Shown: one piece after another, positions 47,987 through 59,119 of the stretch
Layout: each line of letters opens with the position of its first letter
How positions within the stretch are numbered: the first letter of the stretch is position 1
Source: Bacillota bacterium
GTDB taxonomy: Bacteria > Bacillota > Clostridia > TANB77 > UBA1234
Assembly: GCA_016280725.1 (NCBI GenBank)
Contig: JAEEHF010000053.1
Location: forward strand, 1-61,841
Length of the DNA: 61,841 nt
Reading direction: 5' to 3'
Notes under the pieces: generated by a model
Told to the model about the DNA's origin: nothing
Databases searched by the model: none
What the model saw: only the letters and a program-made list of their open reading frames with translations
Translations under genes and position numbers: made by a program

Positions 47987-48862
47987 ATGAAGGTAGTTGG
48001 TTATTACAATTCTTTTGAACGGCAAAATGTTCTTGAAAAGCTTCCTCTTGAGGTATTAACGCATTTAAACTATGCTTTTTTACTTCCGAAGGAGGACGGT
48101 ACAGTATATTTTAAAAACGAACAAGATGTGGCTAGAGTTGTCGCTTTGGGGCATCAAAAGGGATTAAAAGTATTCGTTTCTGTTGGTGGCTGGTGCGACG
48201 GTGACATAGTGTTAAATGGTGTCTTTGAGAAAATTGCAGATAGCCTGAAAACGGTAGATTTCTTCGTAGATAATGTTTTTTCTATGGTTACCAAGTTTGG
48301 ATTTGATGGTGTTGATCTTGACTGGGAGTATCCGACTATGAGGCAACAGCTCGCTTTTGAGTACATGGTAAGTCAAATGCGGAGAAAAGCTGATGAAATT
48401 GGAATAGATCTAACTATGGCTATTTTTCATTCAATTGATGGAGAAGCCAAGTATGTTCGTATAAGTGCTATTTCGGCAGGAATTGTGGCAAAACTAGACT
48501 GGGTAAATGTAATGACTTATGACTGCCATGAGGAGCCGAATCACTCTTCGCGTGAGCTCGCCCAGAAGTGCTCTGCATACTGGCAGGAAATAAGAGGGCT
48601 TTCAAAGGAAAAAGTGCTTATTGGAATACCTTTTTATGCCCAACCTTCTATGACAAATTACTGTGACTTAATTGAAAGGGACCACCGAAATGCCTTTAGA
48701 GATTTTGTAGGTAATGAGTCTTTAAATAGCATGTACACTGTGAGAGAAAAGACATATTTTGCCCGCTTTAATTGTGGCGGGGTACTTATTTGGGCTATCA
48801 ATTATGATACTCTGATGCCTAAATATAGCCTTCTTATGGCCATAAAGAGTGCCAAGGGGTGA
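47987..48862 (+). CDS. GH18-family glycoside hydrolase, probably acquired
   Basis: A 291-residue GH18 protein (chitinase/spore-hydrolase fold) without signal peptide or LysM domain. The catalytic motif DGVDLDWEYP has Glu114; VGYYNSFE, LNYAFL and VFVSVGGW mark the barrel. GC content is above the surroundings and two arginines (12 and 132) are encoded by CGG, which native genes here do not use. Skipping the C at either would truncate the protein, so it must be read as Arg or the gene is not expressed. Isolated between a leftward GT operon and rplU. ATG 47987 follows GGAGGTG. Confidence 0.88.
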   Translation: MKVVGYYNSFERQNVLEKLPLEVLTHLNYAFLLPKEDGTVYFKNEQDVARVVALGHQKGLKVFVSVGGWCDGDIVLNGVFEKIADSLKTVDFFVDNVFSMVTKFGFDGVDLDWEYPTMRQQLAFEYMVSQMRRKADEIGIDLTMAIFHSIDGEAKYVRISAISAGIVAKLDWVNVMTYDCHEEPNHSSRELAQKCSAYWQEIRGLSKEKVLIGIPFYAQPSMTNYCDLIERDHRNAFRDFVGNESLNSMYTVREKTYFARFNCGGVLIWAINYDTLMPKYSLLMAIKSAKG

Positions 48863-48902
48863 AAAAAGAAAAGGTAAGCGTTTGGCTTGCCTTTTCTTTT
48901 TT
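48863..48902 (+). terminator. Terminator after the GH18 gene
   Basis: Stem AAAAGGTAAGC / GCTTGCCTTTT with a T-run. Confidence 0.85.
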
Positions 48903-48922
48903 AAGTATGAGGGAATTTATGT

Positions 48923-48951
48923 TTGACAAAGTGCGTATTTGGTGTTATTAT
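48923..48951 (+). promoter_or_regulatory. Promoter of rplU-rpmA
   Basis: TTGACA (48923-48928), 17-base spacer, TATTAT (48946-48951). Confidence 0.85.
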
Positions 48952-48957
48952 AGTCCA

Positions 48958-49055
48958 AGTGTAATCCGCCTAATTGTGGTTATAAATGCACATGATAGTC
49001 CTAATTAGTTTATGACGACGTGCTACCTAAGTTTAGAGATTAGCGAGTTTTATAT
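48958..49055 (+). promoter_or_regulatory. L21-type leader
   Basis: Structured leader before rplU; position and length fit the L21 leader RNA of Firmicutes. Inverted segments CCTAATTGTGG and AGTCCTAATTAG suggest folding. Family membership not proven here. Confidence 0.55.
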
Positions 49056-49072
49056 GTAAAGGAGGTGCTACT

Positions 49073-49414
49073 ATGTACGCTGTTATCGACGCATGCGGTA
49101 GACAATACAAAGTAGCTGAAGGAGATTTAGTATTCGTTGAAAAATTAGACAAAAACGAGGGAGACAAAGTTACATTTGACCAAGTTTTACTAATTTCAGA
49201 TGATGGTAAAGTTAAAGTTGGTAATCCAACTGTTAAAGGTGCTAAAGTTGAAGCTACAGTTGTGGCGCAAGGCAAAGCTAAGAAGATTGTAGTATTCAAG
49301 TATAAGGCAAAGAAAAATGAAAGAAAGAAGCAAGGTCACAGACAACCTTATACACAAGTTAAAATTGAAAAAATATCTTCAAGAGCTTCAAGCAAAAAAG
49401 AAGATGAAGAGTAA
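49073..49414 (+). CDS. rplU: Ribosomal protein bL21
   Basis: A 113-residue 50S protein; [18 protein letters not shown] and [19 protein letters not shown] are standard. The gene normally found next in Firmicutes, encoding the Prp protease, is absent; rpmA follows after 66 bases. Confidence 0.97.
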   Translation: MYAVIDACGRQYKVAEGDLVFVEKLDKNEGDKVTFDQVLLISDDGKVKVGNPTVKGAKVEATVVAQGKAKKIVVFKYKAKKNERKKQGHRQPYTQVKIEKISSRASSKKEDEE

Positions 49415-49480
49415 TATTCTTCAAAGTGTCGATTTTTCGACAAATAATTAACTTGTATATATTGAAGGGAGTGAATATAA

Positions 49481-49741
49481 ATGGCTCATAAAAAAGGTAT
49501 GGGTAGCACGAAAAATGGTCGTGATTCCGAAGGAAAAAGACTTGGTGCTAAAAGAGCCGATGGCCAATTCGTACTTGCAGGAAATATTCTTTATAGACAA
49601 AGAGGTACAAAAGTACATCCTGGAAAGAACGTAGGTATCGGAAGTGACGATACACTATTTGCATTAAAAGATGGTGTTGTTAAATTTGAAAGACTTGGCA
49701 AAGATAAGAAACAAGTTTCTATAGTTGCTGAAGAGAAATAA
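49481..49741 (+). CDS. rpmA: Ribosomal protein bL27, without cleavable extension
   Basis: An 86-residue 50S protein starting [16 protein letters not shown]. The typical Firmicutes N-terminal extension that must be cut by Prp is absent, matching the missing prp gene. The mature N-terminus reaches the peptidyl-transfer centre. Terminator follows. Confidence 0.97.
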   Translation: MAHKKGMGSTKNGRDSEGKRLGAKRADGQFVLAGNILYRQRGTKVHPGKNVGIGSDDTLFALKDGVVKFERLGKDKKQVSIVAEEK

Positions 49742-49745
49742 TTTT

Positions 49746-49782
49746 AAGCTCATAATTGCAAACGCAATTATGAGCTTTTTAT
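49746..49782 (+). terminator. Terminator of rplU-rpmA
   Basis: Stem AAGCTCATAATTGC / GCAATTATGAGCTT followed by T-run. Confidence 0.92.
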
Positions 49783-49880
49783 ATGGTCTTTTTTCTTGAA
49801 CTGTATATTTTAATATGATAAAATTTTTTATAAGAATTTAATTCATAAGATAAACTATTCTTTTGGGAGTGGAAGACAAT

Positions 49881-52800
49881 ATGGAACAATTAAAAAATGT
49901 CGGACAAATGATTAAAAATGCTCTTGCGCTTATAGTAAAAGCTGTAAAATTTGTCATTAAAATGCTTAAAAAGGGTAAGGTTGGAATAATAATACTATGT
50001 ATAATTGTTGTTATTCCTGTACTTGTTTTGTTATATCTTTTAGTTATGACGATTGCAGATATCTGGAGATCATTATTGCATATTGAAGATAATCCACCAG
50101 CTGGTTCTCAGTATGCCACTGATTTGGAATTCCTTCAAGATCTTGCTAATAGTGGTTATGACTCTTTACTATCGGCGGATGATTTAATTAAGTTTTATTC
50201 ATTTGAATATGACGTTTTGATGGATGCAGCAAGATATCTAGAAGAAACTGGTTCATATGAAATAGCAAAAACGGATATTTCTCCAGTTGATTGTGAAAAG
50301 CTTGGTAGAAAAGCATGGGCAACACTGTGTGCTTCATATTTTAATGGTGGTGGTACAGGAGCAACACTGGAAAGACCTGAAATAGAAGCGATGATTTCTG
50401 GTGATCCATCGGGTGAGGCAGCGATGTTAGATCCATCAGGTGAAGTAATAGATGGAAGTGATAAACCAAGGACAGATTCTTCAAAGCAGCATTTAAAATA
50501 CAAGCCAATGCCAAATGAATATACACATGAAGATGTACTTATGCCATATTTAGAGGTTACTCGAGTTGATGATAACCTTACTTACTTTTTTGAAGTAAGA
50601 AATATAGGAGAAGAAGGCAGATATGCAACAGAAGGAAAATATGTGACATCAACGCAGGCTTTTAATGGAGCGGGTGTTTATTCAAACATAGGAAGTCAGG
50701 CCGTCAGATTTAATAGTGGAATAAATCCAGGAGGAGCTGGGGTTGCGAGTACGTCTGCATCATGGATAGAAGAGCACGTATATCCTACAAGTTTTAATTT
50801 GGAACTTAATTCTGAAAATGCGGCTGCGTTCGAAGGTACAGATAGTAGCATGAATTCACAAGGCTCAGGGAAGGTTAGCTTAACAGAACATTATGGTGAC
50901 GGAAACATGTATTATACGAGTGATGCTGATAGTGTTACATTTGAAGTATCGCTTAGATCTTTATTAGAACGATATTTGCCTAATGCATCATTGTTTTCTG
51001 TTTGGAGACATTTATCTCAGGATGCTAATTCTTTTGCAGGAAAAGTAATTGATACTGGCGTTAATGGGTTAGACAATAGTATTGTTCAGAACATTCTAAA
51101 TATCTATTCTGAAGCTTGCCTTGATGGTGAAGATAATACTAGTGGTGAGTTGTACTTATTTAAAAGAGTCTCACTTGCACAATTATCAGGAGATATAATG
51201 GCTAATCAGGTGTTCAGTTCTTATTTGCACCATGATCCTGCGATTACTAATGATGCTACCTTAAATGTTGAGGGTACTATTTTTGGCAATTATGTTGCAT
51301 CTAAAAACTCTACATTATTTCCTGATACAAGATATAATAATGACACTCAGTTGAGTAGCTTTAGTGCGGCTCCATTTGATAAACCATCACGACTTTATTT
51401 TGATATAAAGGCGGATATTCAGCTAGCATTTAAGCACTATGCTAAGCAACCAAATGCCTGCAACTACTTAGATAGAAAATATGTTTCATCAGACTATAAT
51501 GGATATATTGAATATGCTATTCATGATTTAGCTAATCAAATAATTGGGGCGGATGGAGTTAATTTTAAAGATTCCGAGGACCCATCTAAAATAGATGAAA
51601 GCATGCTTACTCATTTAGACGATTTTATTATTTATAAGCATGTTGACACTAATACGTATGAGCAGAATTGTAATCATCATCATGTAGGTAATGATGCTAA
51701 TCCGTACACTTGCAGTGAGGAATATAAAAGTTGCTATACACCAATTATGAAAATAGTATATAAATTTGAAAATGGGTTTAGGCAGACAGGGTTTGTCGTA
51801 TATAACATCGAGGATGACACTCAATTACCATACGGAATTATAGTAAGAACTTTTGAATCAAAGGACGTTAGTGAAATAACTAACAAAGAAACGTTTGCAA
51901 TATTTGAAGACGGAGTTTTAAATTCTACAACATTTAGAGAATGGAGATTTTCTGGTTCTGCAGAAAGTAAGTTGAGTAATGAGAACTGGTTTGTTACTGA
52001 CGCATATGAAACTTTTGAATCTAATCCTTTGAATGCAACTATAAAGTTTAAAGTTCGATACACCTATACAGATGAAACTGGTGCGGAAAAGGAAAAGGTA
52101 GAAACACGTGAGATTAGCAATAAAACAATTGATGAAATAAAAAAATATGTTGGTGGAGATGTGTTTGATAGTAAGGAGGTTAAACTTCAGCTTGCTAATT
52201 CACAACTCCCAGACTATGAAATAAAAGAAGAACACTTTGCAAAATTAGGAAACGCAGGTACTGCGGTAAGAAGGCATGATTCAGAGTGTACCAATCCTGC
52301 TGACCATACAGCTCATGATTACAATAGACCTCCTAGAGAGGATGAAGCAAAAGAACTTGGAGTTACATCTTGCCTTGATAAAAGCCCAAATGCAGTTGTA
52401 AGCGAGAAATATGATATAGGCTGGCATGGTACAGGCACATCTACAGGAGCAACATTTGGTGAGTCATCACCTAATATGGATTACATTATGATAAACCTAA
52501 AGTCGCTTAATGTTGCCCCAGGGGCAAGCTTACAAGTAAATGACAAAGCTGAATCTGCTATTATTAATACAAAATGTGGCCAGTCACCGGATTGTAAAAA
52601 AGAATGCGAAGACTATGCAAAGTATAATTCTAATCTTGCAGCTGGAGATTCACTGATTAGTGTTGACGTTCTTGATATAGAAGTTATTCACAACATGGGA
52701 ATTGACTTTGGTGTATTTATGCCAGTTAGAGTTGCAGTTTCTATGATAAGTCAAAAAGTAATTGATAGATCTCTTCCAAATGGATATTTTGTTAAGTCTG

Positions 52801-54899
52801 CAAACTATTGGGCAGCAGATTCGGAATTGGATAATAGGTTAATGATTTGTGGAGAATTTAAGGATAAGTCAAATTACTTCTATTTAATTCCAAACAATGG
52901 TTATGCAGTTGGAATTAAAGACATTTTCTCGTCATATAAGAAAATTAACTGGAGATGCCAAATGTTTGCACCAGTATTTGGAGGTAAGGCGGCTCTTGAT
53001 TCTGGAAGAGAAGGAGACATAGACCTTATGATGGCTGAGTGGGAAACTTTAGCCAACCAAGGAAACGGTGCAGCTGATCACTACATTAGAGATTTAAATA
53101 CATTGATAAAATATACTAGAGGATATGTAAGAGCATCAGGAGACTATTTGTTTAGATTTGAAGCTTTAGCGGATGAGAACGCAAATAATTATATTTCGAA
53201 TAATGCATATGTATACATGCATATTCCAGATGAGATTATTTACTTTAATCCATTGACGGCAGAAAAGATTTTTTGGTTAGAAAGAACTATTGCAACCATT
53301 GATGATATAGGTGGTCTGATAAATCCTAGTCTAGAGAATAAGCTTAGGAGCAGACTAGTAACATTTACATGGCAAGTTGTTGATTATCATATGTATGATG
53401 AAACAACGACTGATACCAAACCTTATCACTCTGTATATGCAATGTGGCCATATGGAGATCAAATGTCAAGGCTTATGTATACTATTGCTTCTAATGCTAG
53501 CATGGATGAAAATATGAAAGTCGCGAGATGGGGAGGATTTACATCGTTCCATAAAGCGGCGGATTTGTATGGCCGAGTCATATCAGAAAAAATATATAAA
53601 AGTGTTTTTGGAGAACCAAAAGGCCAGCTGGAATTGAAGAAATTCAATGAATTTTATGGATACGCATATACGAAATATCCTTCATCAAATGCTACTGTTA
53701 CATCAAGAATAGACGACGGAGTGGTAACACTAATAAACAATGCTAAGGAAGAAGCAGAAGAAATAGATGATAAGGAATTAACAGATAATGAAATTGCTAC
53801 AAACAAGAAGATTGAAGAACTTGGCATTCCAGGTGATGATGAAGCACTTGATAATGATGGACAAATTATTTTAAGTAGTGGCGCCCAAGGTTTGTATTTC
53901 AAGGATACACCAGTAGACTTGAAACTAGGTGGAAATATATATCATTTTGCTGGTTCTGCTGCTGCTGCATTTGCTTATGAATTATATAGAGAAACATTAA
54001 TTCAGCAAAATGCAGAAAGAGCATTGTATAATGTTAAAGATAGACTTGAGAAGGAATTAGAATGGACCGAAATAAGAGCTGCAGCTCCTGGTATAGTTAC
54101 GGCTGTTACAGGTGATTCTTCATCTGGCTTTAGAGTGGAAATAGCTCACACACAAAAAGGCCAAATGGTTAAAACATCATACTGCCATATGAAGAGATAT
54201 CCAATCGTTCAAGAAGGGCAATATGTTGGTGAAGGAACGGTTCTAGGTTATGAAGGTACAACAGGAAAGAGCCTTGGATATCACTGTCATACATCATACA
54301 CATTTGGTGGCAAAGCCGATTCACCAGTTAGATATTTATATCCATTCTTCACACCATTCTTTTATGAGAGAAAGGCAACAGCTGAAGTCGCTGCAATAGG
54401 TAATGGCGACAGATTAGCTAGTGACTATTGGTCAACTGTTAGAACTGTTTTTCCATATGGACAAATAATAGGAGATCCAAATCTTAAGGCAAGGCTTGAA
54501 GCAAATAAAGATATTGTTGGACCTAGAAATTTTGAAGATCCAGATCATGACCCATTGGTTAAGACGGTTGAAACAGAGGATGTTGGTGACAATACTATTA
54601 TCAAAATTAAAAACTATACTCCTAGATTTCCATTAGTAGAAGATACTGATATGTTAGTTACAGAGGATAAAGAAAAAAATCTTGTTAATATAGTTTATGA
54701 TTCTGAAGTAGTTGAAAGAAGCGCTGAAGGAAGCGATTGGAATAGAACACATGATATTCTTTCAAGTAATCTAAACTATACAGATAGAGACTTCATTGCT
54801 AGAGTTCAATCAAATGGAAATAAAATCACCGGGGTATATGGAGAAACTATTGTTGCAGTAGGCGGAGGTACTGATCCAGAGGAAACCCCTTCTGATTAA
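49881..54899 (+). CDS. Giant membrane-anchored protein with degenerate M23-like domain
   Basis: A 1672-residue protein; ATG 49881 behind GGGAGTGGAAG is preferred over the upstream TTG. The cytoplasmic basic start is followed by one membrane helix (about 33-62) and then a large outside part. Cysteines and histidines cluster at about 590-620 (NCNHHH), 800 (HDSECTNPADH) and 900 (CGQSPDCKKEC). Near 1395-1485 lies a LytM/M23-like peptidase domain ending in GYEGTTGKSLGYHCHTSY; the HxH is present, but I see no HxxxD before it, so activity is doubtful. Possibly a wall-spanning part of a secretion system; TadZ-like and VirB2-like genes lie elsewhere in the window. Followed by a smaller anchored protein after 25 bases. 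Confidence 0.75.
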   Translation: MEQLKNVGQMIKNALALIVKAVKFVIKMLKKGKVGIIILCIIVVIPVLVLLYLLVMTIADIWRSLLHIEDNPPAGSQYATDLEFLQDLANSGYDSLLSADDLIKFYSFEYDVLMDAARYLEETGSYEIAKTDISPVDCEKLGRKAWATLCASYFNGGGTGATLERPEIEAMISGDPSGEAAMLDPSGEVIDGSDKPRTDSSKQHLKYKPMPNEYTHEDVLMPYLEVTRVDDNLTYFFEVRNIGEEGRYATEGKYVTSTQAFNGAGVYSNIGSQAVRFNSGINPGGAGVASTSASWIEEHVYPTSFNLELNSENAAAFEGTDSSMNSQGSGKVSLTEHYGDGNMYYTSDADSVTFEVSLRSLLERYLPNASLFSVWRHLSQDANSFAGKVIDTGVNGLDNSIVQNILNIYSEACLDGEDNTSGELYLFKRVSLAQLSGDIMANQVFSSYLHHDPAITNDATLNVEGTIFGNYVASKNSTLFPDTRYNNDTQLSSFSAAPFDKPSRLYFDIKADIQLAFKHYAKQPNACNYLDRKYVSSDYNGYIEYAIHDLANQIIGADGVNFKDSEDPSKIDESMLTHLDDFIIYKHVDTNTYEQNCNHHHVGNDANPYTCSEEYKSCYTPIMKIVYKFENGFRQTGFVVYNIEDDTQLPYGIIVRTFESKDVSEITNKETFAIFEDGVLNSTTFREWRFSGSAESKLSNENWFVTDAYETFESNPLNATIKFKVRYTYTDETGAEKEKVETREISNKTIDEIKKYVGGDVFDSKEVKLQLANSQLPDYEIKEEHFAKLGNAGTAVRRHDSECTNPADHTAHDYNRPPREDEAKELGVTSCLDKSPNAVVSEKYDIGWHGTGTSTGATFGESSPNMDYIMINLKSLNVAPGASLQVNDKAESAIINTKCGQSPDCKKECEDYAKYNSNLAAGDSLISVDVLDIEVIHNMGIDFGVFMPVRVAVSMISQKVIDRSLPNGYFVKSANYWAADSELDNRLMICGEFKDKSNYFYLIPNNGYAVGIKDIFSSYKKINWRCQMFAPVFGGKAALDSGREGDIDLMMAEWETLANQGNGAADHYIRDLNTLIKYTRGYVRASGDYLFRFEALADENANNYISNNAYVYMHIPDEIIYFNPLTAEKIFWLERTIATIDDIGGLINPSLENKLRSRLVTFTWQVVDYHMYDETTTDTKPYHSVYAMWPYGDQMSRLMYTIASNASMDENMKVARWGGFTSFHKAADLYGRVISEKIYKSVFGEPKGQLELKKFNEFYGYAYTKYPSSNATVTSRIDDGVVTLINNAKEEAEEIDDKELTDNEIATNKKIEELGIPGDDEALDNDGQIILSSGAQGLYFKDTPVDLKLGGNIYHFAGSAAAAFAYELYRETLIQQNAERALYNVKDRLEKELEWTEIRAAAPGIVTAVTGDSSSGFRVEIAHTQKGQMVKTSYCHMKRYPIVQEGQYVGEGTVLGYEGTTGKSLGYHCHTSYTFGGKADSPVRYLYPFFTPFFYERKATAEVAAIGNGDRLASDYWSTVRTVFPYGQIIGDPNLKARLEANKDIVGPRNFEDPDHDPLVKTVETEDVGDNTIIKIKNYTPRFPLVEDTDMLVTEDKEKNLVNIVYDSEVVERSAEGSDWNRTHDILSSNLNYTDRDFIARVQSNGNKITGVYGETIVAVGGGTDPEETPSD

Positions 54900-54924
54900 T
54901 GATATGACTATATTTGGAGGCTAT

Positions 54925-55836
54925 ATGAATAATAAAAAAATAATATTACTTTTTGTTATTGGTCTAATTGCACTTGCTGCAGTAATAATGATTTTTATAA
55001 GAATTAATTTTGAAAGCGATGAAGAAATTATTTCTAAAAAAAGATTAGAATATACAAGACAAAGAATGGCAACTATGGAAAGAATAATGAAGGGTGATAT
55101 TTCAACAAAGTATCAATCTAATGTAATTAATGATGCGTACATTAATCTTGATTATGATGAGAGAGATAATGCGGATGAAAGAATAGACTATATTCTAAAT
55201 TTAATTAACACAAGGGATACTAAAACACTTTATGATAACTTGTCAGAGATATATAGACAGGCACGATTTGTTACACTAGATGATTTTAATAAATTCTTTG
55301 ACGAAATGTTTATTAACTCTGGAGATAAATATGTATCGAGTGGGTTTGAACTAGATACATACAGCATGTACATTACTATTAATAGTGCAGATGGTAAATT
55401 TGTTACTGAGGTACAAACAGTTTCAAGTTTATCTGATGCAACAAAAAATTTAGATATTTCTTTTGGTAGGATTCAAACTGTAGAAAAAGCGGCATTTGCT
55501 TTATCGACAGACAGCATTAGAATTGATGGAAGAAACTTTATAGTATATAATCAAACGACGTCGGCGGTTTTAAGCATTTTGAATCGTTCTGAAAAGGAAG
55601 TAACAATTAAGTTTGGAAATTCACGAATGGTTAGGAATTTATATAATGGTAACAAGGAATTCAGTAAAAGCATAAAAGGCAATGAAATAATAATTCCACC
55701 AAAAGAAAGAGTAATTTATGAACTAAGATTTCAGTATATGTACCCAATACCTAGCTACATAGAATTCAACTTCGATATTAATGGTCAAAACGTTCAAAAG
55801 ACAGCATATGTTACACAATCGTTGAATTATGATTAA
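54925..55836 (+). CDS. Membrane-anchored protein, unknown function
   Basis: A 303-residue protein starting at ATG 54925 behind GGAGG. One N-terminal membrane helix (about 5-25), then a soluble outside part with a helical acidic region and a beta-rich C-terminal half. I do not recognise a family. Directly follows the giant protein gene and precedes obg, so it probably works with the giant protein; the helix-anchored layout is like VirB8-type subunits, but this is only a guess. Confidence 0.65.
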   Translation: MNNKKIILLFVIGLIALAAVIMIFIRINFESDEEIISKKRLEYTRQRMATMERIMKGDISTKYQSNVINDAYINLDYDERDNADERIDYILNLINTRDTKTLYDNLSEIYRQARFVTLDDFNKFFDEMFINSGDKYVSSGFELDTYSMYITINSADGKFVTEVQTVSSLSDATKNLDISFGRIQTVEKAAFALSTDSIRIDGRNFIVYNQTTSAVLSILNRSEKEVTIKFGNSRMVRNLYNGNKEFSKSIKGNEIIIPPKERVIYELRFQYMYPIPSYIEFNFDINGQNVQKTAYVTQSLNYD

Positions 55837-55848
55837 GGAGCTTTATAA

Positions 55849-57126
<1,278 letters not shown>

Positions 57127-57144
57127 ATTTAAGGAGGTATTTTT

Positions 57145-57399
57145 ATGATGTTACCATCGATAGTAGTATTTATTGTTGCATTGGCGGTTGTATTATTAGT
57201 TTTAAAACTAATAGGCAAATCAATTAAAATTCTTTGGGGAATTTTAATCAACTCAATTATAGGTTTTGTAGTTTTATTTATTTTAAAGACTGTAGGAATT
57301 GGAGTAGAAATTAATTTGCTTTCTGCTTTACTTACAGGTCTTTTAGGAATTCCAGGACTTATAATAGTTCTTATTCTTCAACTAGTTTTAAAAATATAA
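57145..57399 (+). CDS. BofA-like integral membrane protein
   Basis: An 84-residue protein with three hydrophobic segments and the BofA-family ending INLLSALLTGLLGIPGLIIV. In Bacillus BofA inhibits SpoIVFB, the pro-sigma-K protease, during sporulation; in many Clostridia its role is unclear. Possibly a remnant of sporulation biology. Confidence 0.85.
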   Translation: MMLPSIVVFIVALAVVLLVLKLIGKSIKILWGILINSIIGFVVLFILKTVGIGVEINLLSALLTGLLGIPGLIIVLILQLVLKI

Positions 57400-57414
57400 T
57401 TAAGAGGGTAAGTA

Positions 57415-58542
57415 ATGAAAATACTTTTAGCGACTATGAGCATGGGAATAGGTGGCGCAGAAACTCATATTTTAGAACTTGCTAAAGAACTTAAAAAGCG
57501 AGGCAATGAAATATGGGTTGTTTCTAATGGCGGAAAATATAACGAGGAATTAGAAGCATTTGGTGTACATACTGTATGGGCACCACTTCACAACAAAAAG
57601 CCACAGAACATGATAAAGTCATATAAAATATTAAAAGAATTAATCACGAATGAAGGAATAGAGCTTGTTCATTCTCACACAAGAATCAGTTCATTCATCC
57701 TTGGATTATTACATAAGAAAATGAATTTCCCTTTTGCAACCTCGGCACATTGGACGTTTAAGGTTACACCATTATTTAAGTTTATGACTAACTGGGGTGA
57801 GGGAACTATAGCAGTTAGCGATGATATTAAAGAATACTTGATTAAGAATTATGGTATTCCAGAAGAACAAATCGTCGTTACTGTTAATGGTATCGATACA
57901 GAGAAATTTAGTAAAAATATTGATTACAAAGAACAAGAAAATGAGTTTTCTTTAAAGGCAGACTGCAACCGAATAGTTTATATTAGTAGACTTGATGAGA
58001 GCCGAGCATTAGTAGCAAAACAATTAGTTAATATTGCTGAGGAACTTGATAGTTCCATTGAAAACTTAGAAATAGTTATTGTTGGTGGTGGGGATAGCTT
58101 TGACGAAATAAAACAAAAGGCTGACAATATTAACGCAAAATTAGGCAAAAGATTAATTGTTCTTACAGGACCTCGAACAGATATAAATAAATTTGCGGTA
58201 ATGGGCAGGATATTTATAGGGGTTAGTAGGGCAGCACTAGAAGCTATGGCAGCAGAAAAACCAGTTATAGTTGCTGGAAATGAAGGCTATATTGGTATTT
58301 TTGATGAATCAAAGCTTGAAAAAGCTATAGAAACTAATTTCTGCTGTAGAGGGCTTGAGATGTCTTCTGAGGATACTCTAAAAAGAGATGTACTTGAATT
58401 AATCAAAAAAGACGATGAATTCCTTGAAAATCAAGGGTTTTACAATAGAAGCATAGTATCAAAATACTACTCTGTTGAAAAGATGACAAATGACTGTGAA
58501 ATAGTGTATAAAAATGTTCTAAAACTACATAAAAAAGCATAA
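57415..58542 (+). CDS. GT4 glycosyltransferase
   Basis: A 375-residue GT4 enzyme. MGIGGAETHILELAKEL is the N-terminal donor/acceptor loop, SHTRIS and VTVNGIDTEKF are typical, and GVSRAALEAMAAEKPVIV is the EX7E-like region. Probably adds sugar to a lipid or surface polymer. Ends just before the rpmG promoter. Confidence 0.92.
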   Translation: MKILLATMSMGIGGAETHILELAKELKKRGNEIWVVSNGGKYNEELEAFGVHTVWAPLHNKKPQNMIKSYKILKELITNEGIELVHSHTRISSFILGLLHKKMNFPFATSAHWTFKVTPLFKFMTNWGEGTIAVSDDIKEYLIKNYGIPEEQIVVTVNGIDTEKFSKNIDYKEQENEFSLKADCNRIVYISRLDESRALVAKQLVNIAEELDSSIENLEIVIVGGGDSFDEIKQKADNINAKLGKRLIVLTGPRTDINKFAVMGRIFIGVSRAALEAMAAEKPVIVAGNEGYIGIFDESKLEKAIETNFCCRGLEMSSEDTLKRDVLELIKKDDEFLENQGFYNRSIVSKYYSVEKMTNDCEIVYKNVLKLHKKA

Positions 58543-58549
58543 AAAATGA

Positions 58550-58578
58550 TTGACAATGGCCTCTTTCGGGATTATAAT
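58550..58578 (+). promoter_or_regulatory. Promoter of the rpmG-secE-nusG-L11-L1 operon
   Basis: Perfect consensus: TTGACA (58550-58555), 17-base spacer, TATAAT (58573-58578). Confidence 0.92.
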
Positions 58579-58707
58579 GATTACGCAAACCGCAAGAGGT
58601 TCTTTTTTTATGGTCAGATTTCTTAAGAAATGTGAATCTTAAGGGTGCTTCTATCTCTGACAAAATCAAGAACTTTTTAGGCTTATACCTATACGGAGGT
58701 GTATAAA

Positions 58708-58857
58708 ATGAGGGATAAAATTACTTTAGCTTGCACAGAGTGCAACCAAAGAAATTATGACAAGAAAAAGAACAAGAAAAACGACCCAGACAGACTTGAA
58801 ATGAAAAAGTATTGCAAATTCTGCAAAAAACATACAGTTCACAAAGAAACAAAATAA
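58708..58857 (+). CDS. rpmG: Ribosomal protein bL33
   Basis: A 49-residue zinc-binding protein; CTEC and CKFC provide four cysteines, and [12 protein letters not shown] and [19 protein letters not shown] are standard. ATG 58708 follows CGGAGGTG. Located directly before secE, as in most bacteria. Confidence 0.97.
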   Translation: MRDKITLACTECNQRNYDKKKNKKNDPDRLEMKKYCKFCKKHTVHKETK

Positions 58858-58877
58858 ATTAAAAAGGTGTGATATAA

Positions 58878-59090
58878 ATGCCAGATAAAGTTGAACAAGT
58901 TAAAAAAGGTTCATTTTTCTCAAACATGAAAGCAGAACTAAAAAAGGTAGTATGGCCTACTCCAAAGCAAACTACAAAGAGTACAGGAACAGTTATATTC
59001 TTTGTTCTTTTGATTACGGTTATACTTGTTGTTCTAAATTTATGTTTTGAGCAAATTAATTCAGCATACTGGAACATGATTAGTAAGTAA
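58878..59090 (+). CDS. secE: Preprotein translocase subunit SecE
   Basis: A 70-residue protein with the amphipathic motif MKAELKKVVWPTPKQTTKS and one membrane helix (about 40-60). Part of SecYEG. Confidence 0.95.
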   Translation: MPDKVEQVKKGSFFSNMKAELKKVVWPTPKQTTKSTGTVIFFVLLITVILVVLNLCFEQINSAYWNMISK

Positions 59091-59119
59091 TTTTAATTCT
59101 ATTATAAAGGAGGAGTAAC

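Noticed and set aside
58556-58610. Terminator of the GT4 gene overlapping the rpmG promoter
   Set aside because: CCTCTT and AAGAGG could pair, but the span is long and the promoter match is much stronger.
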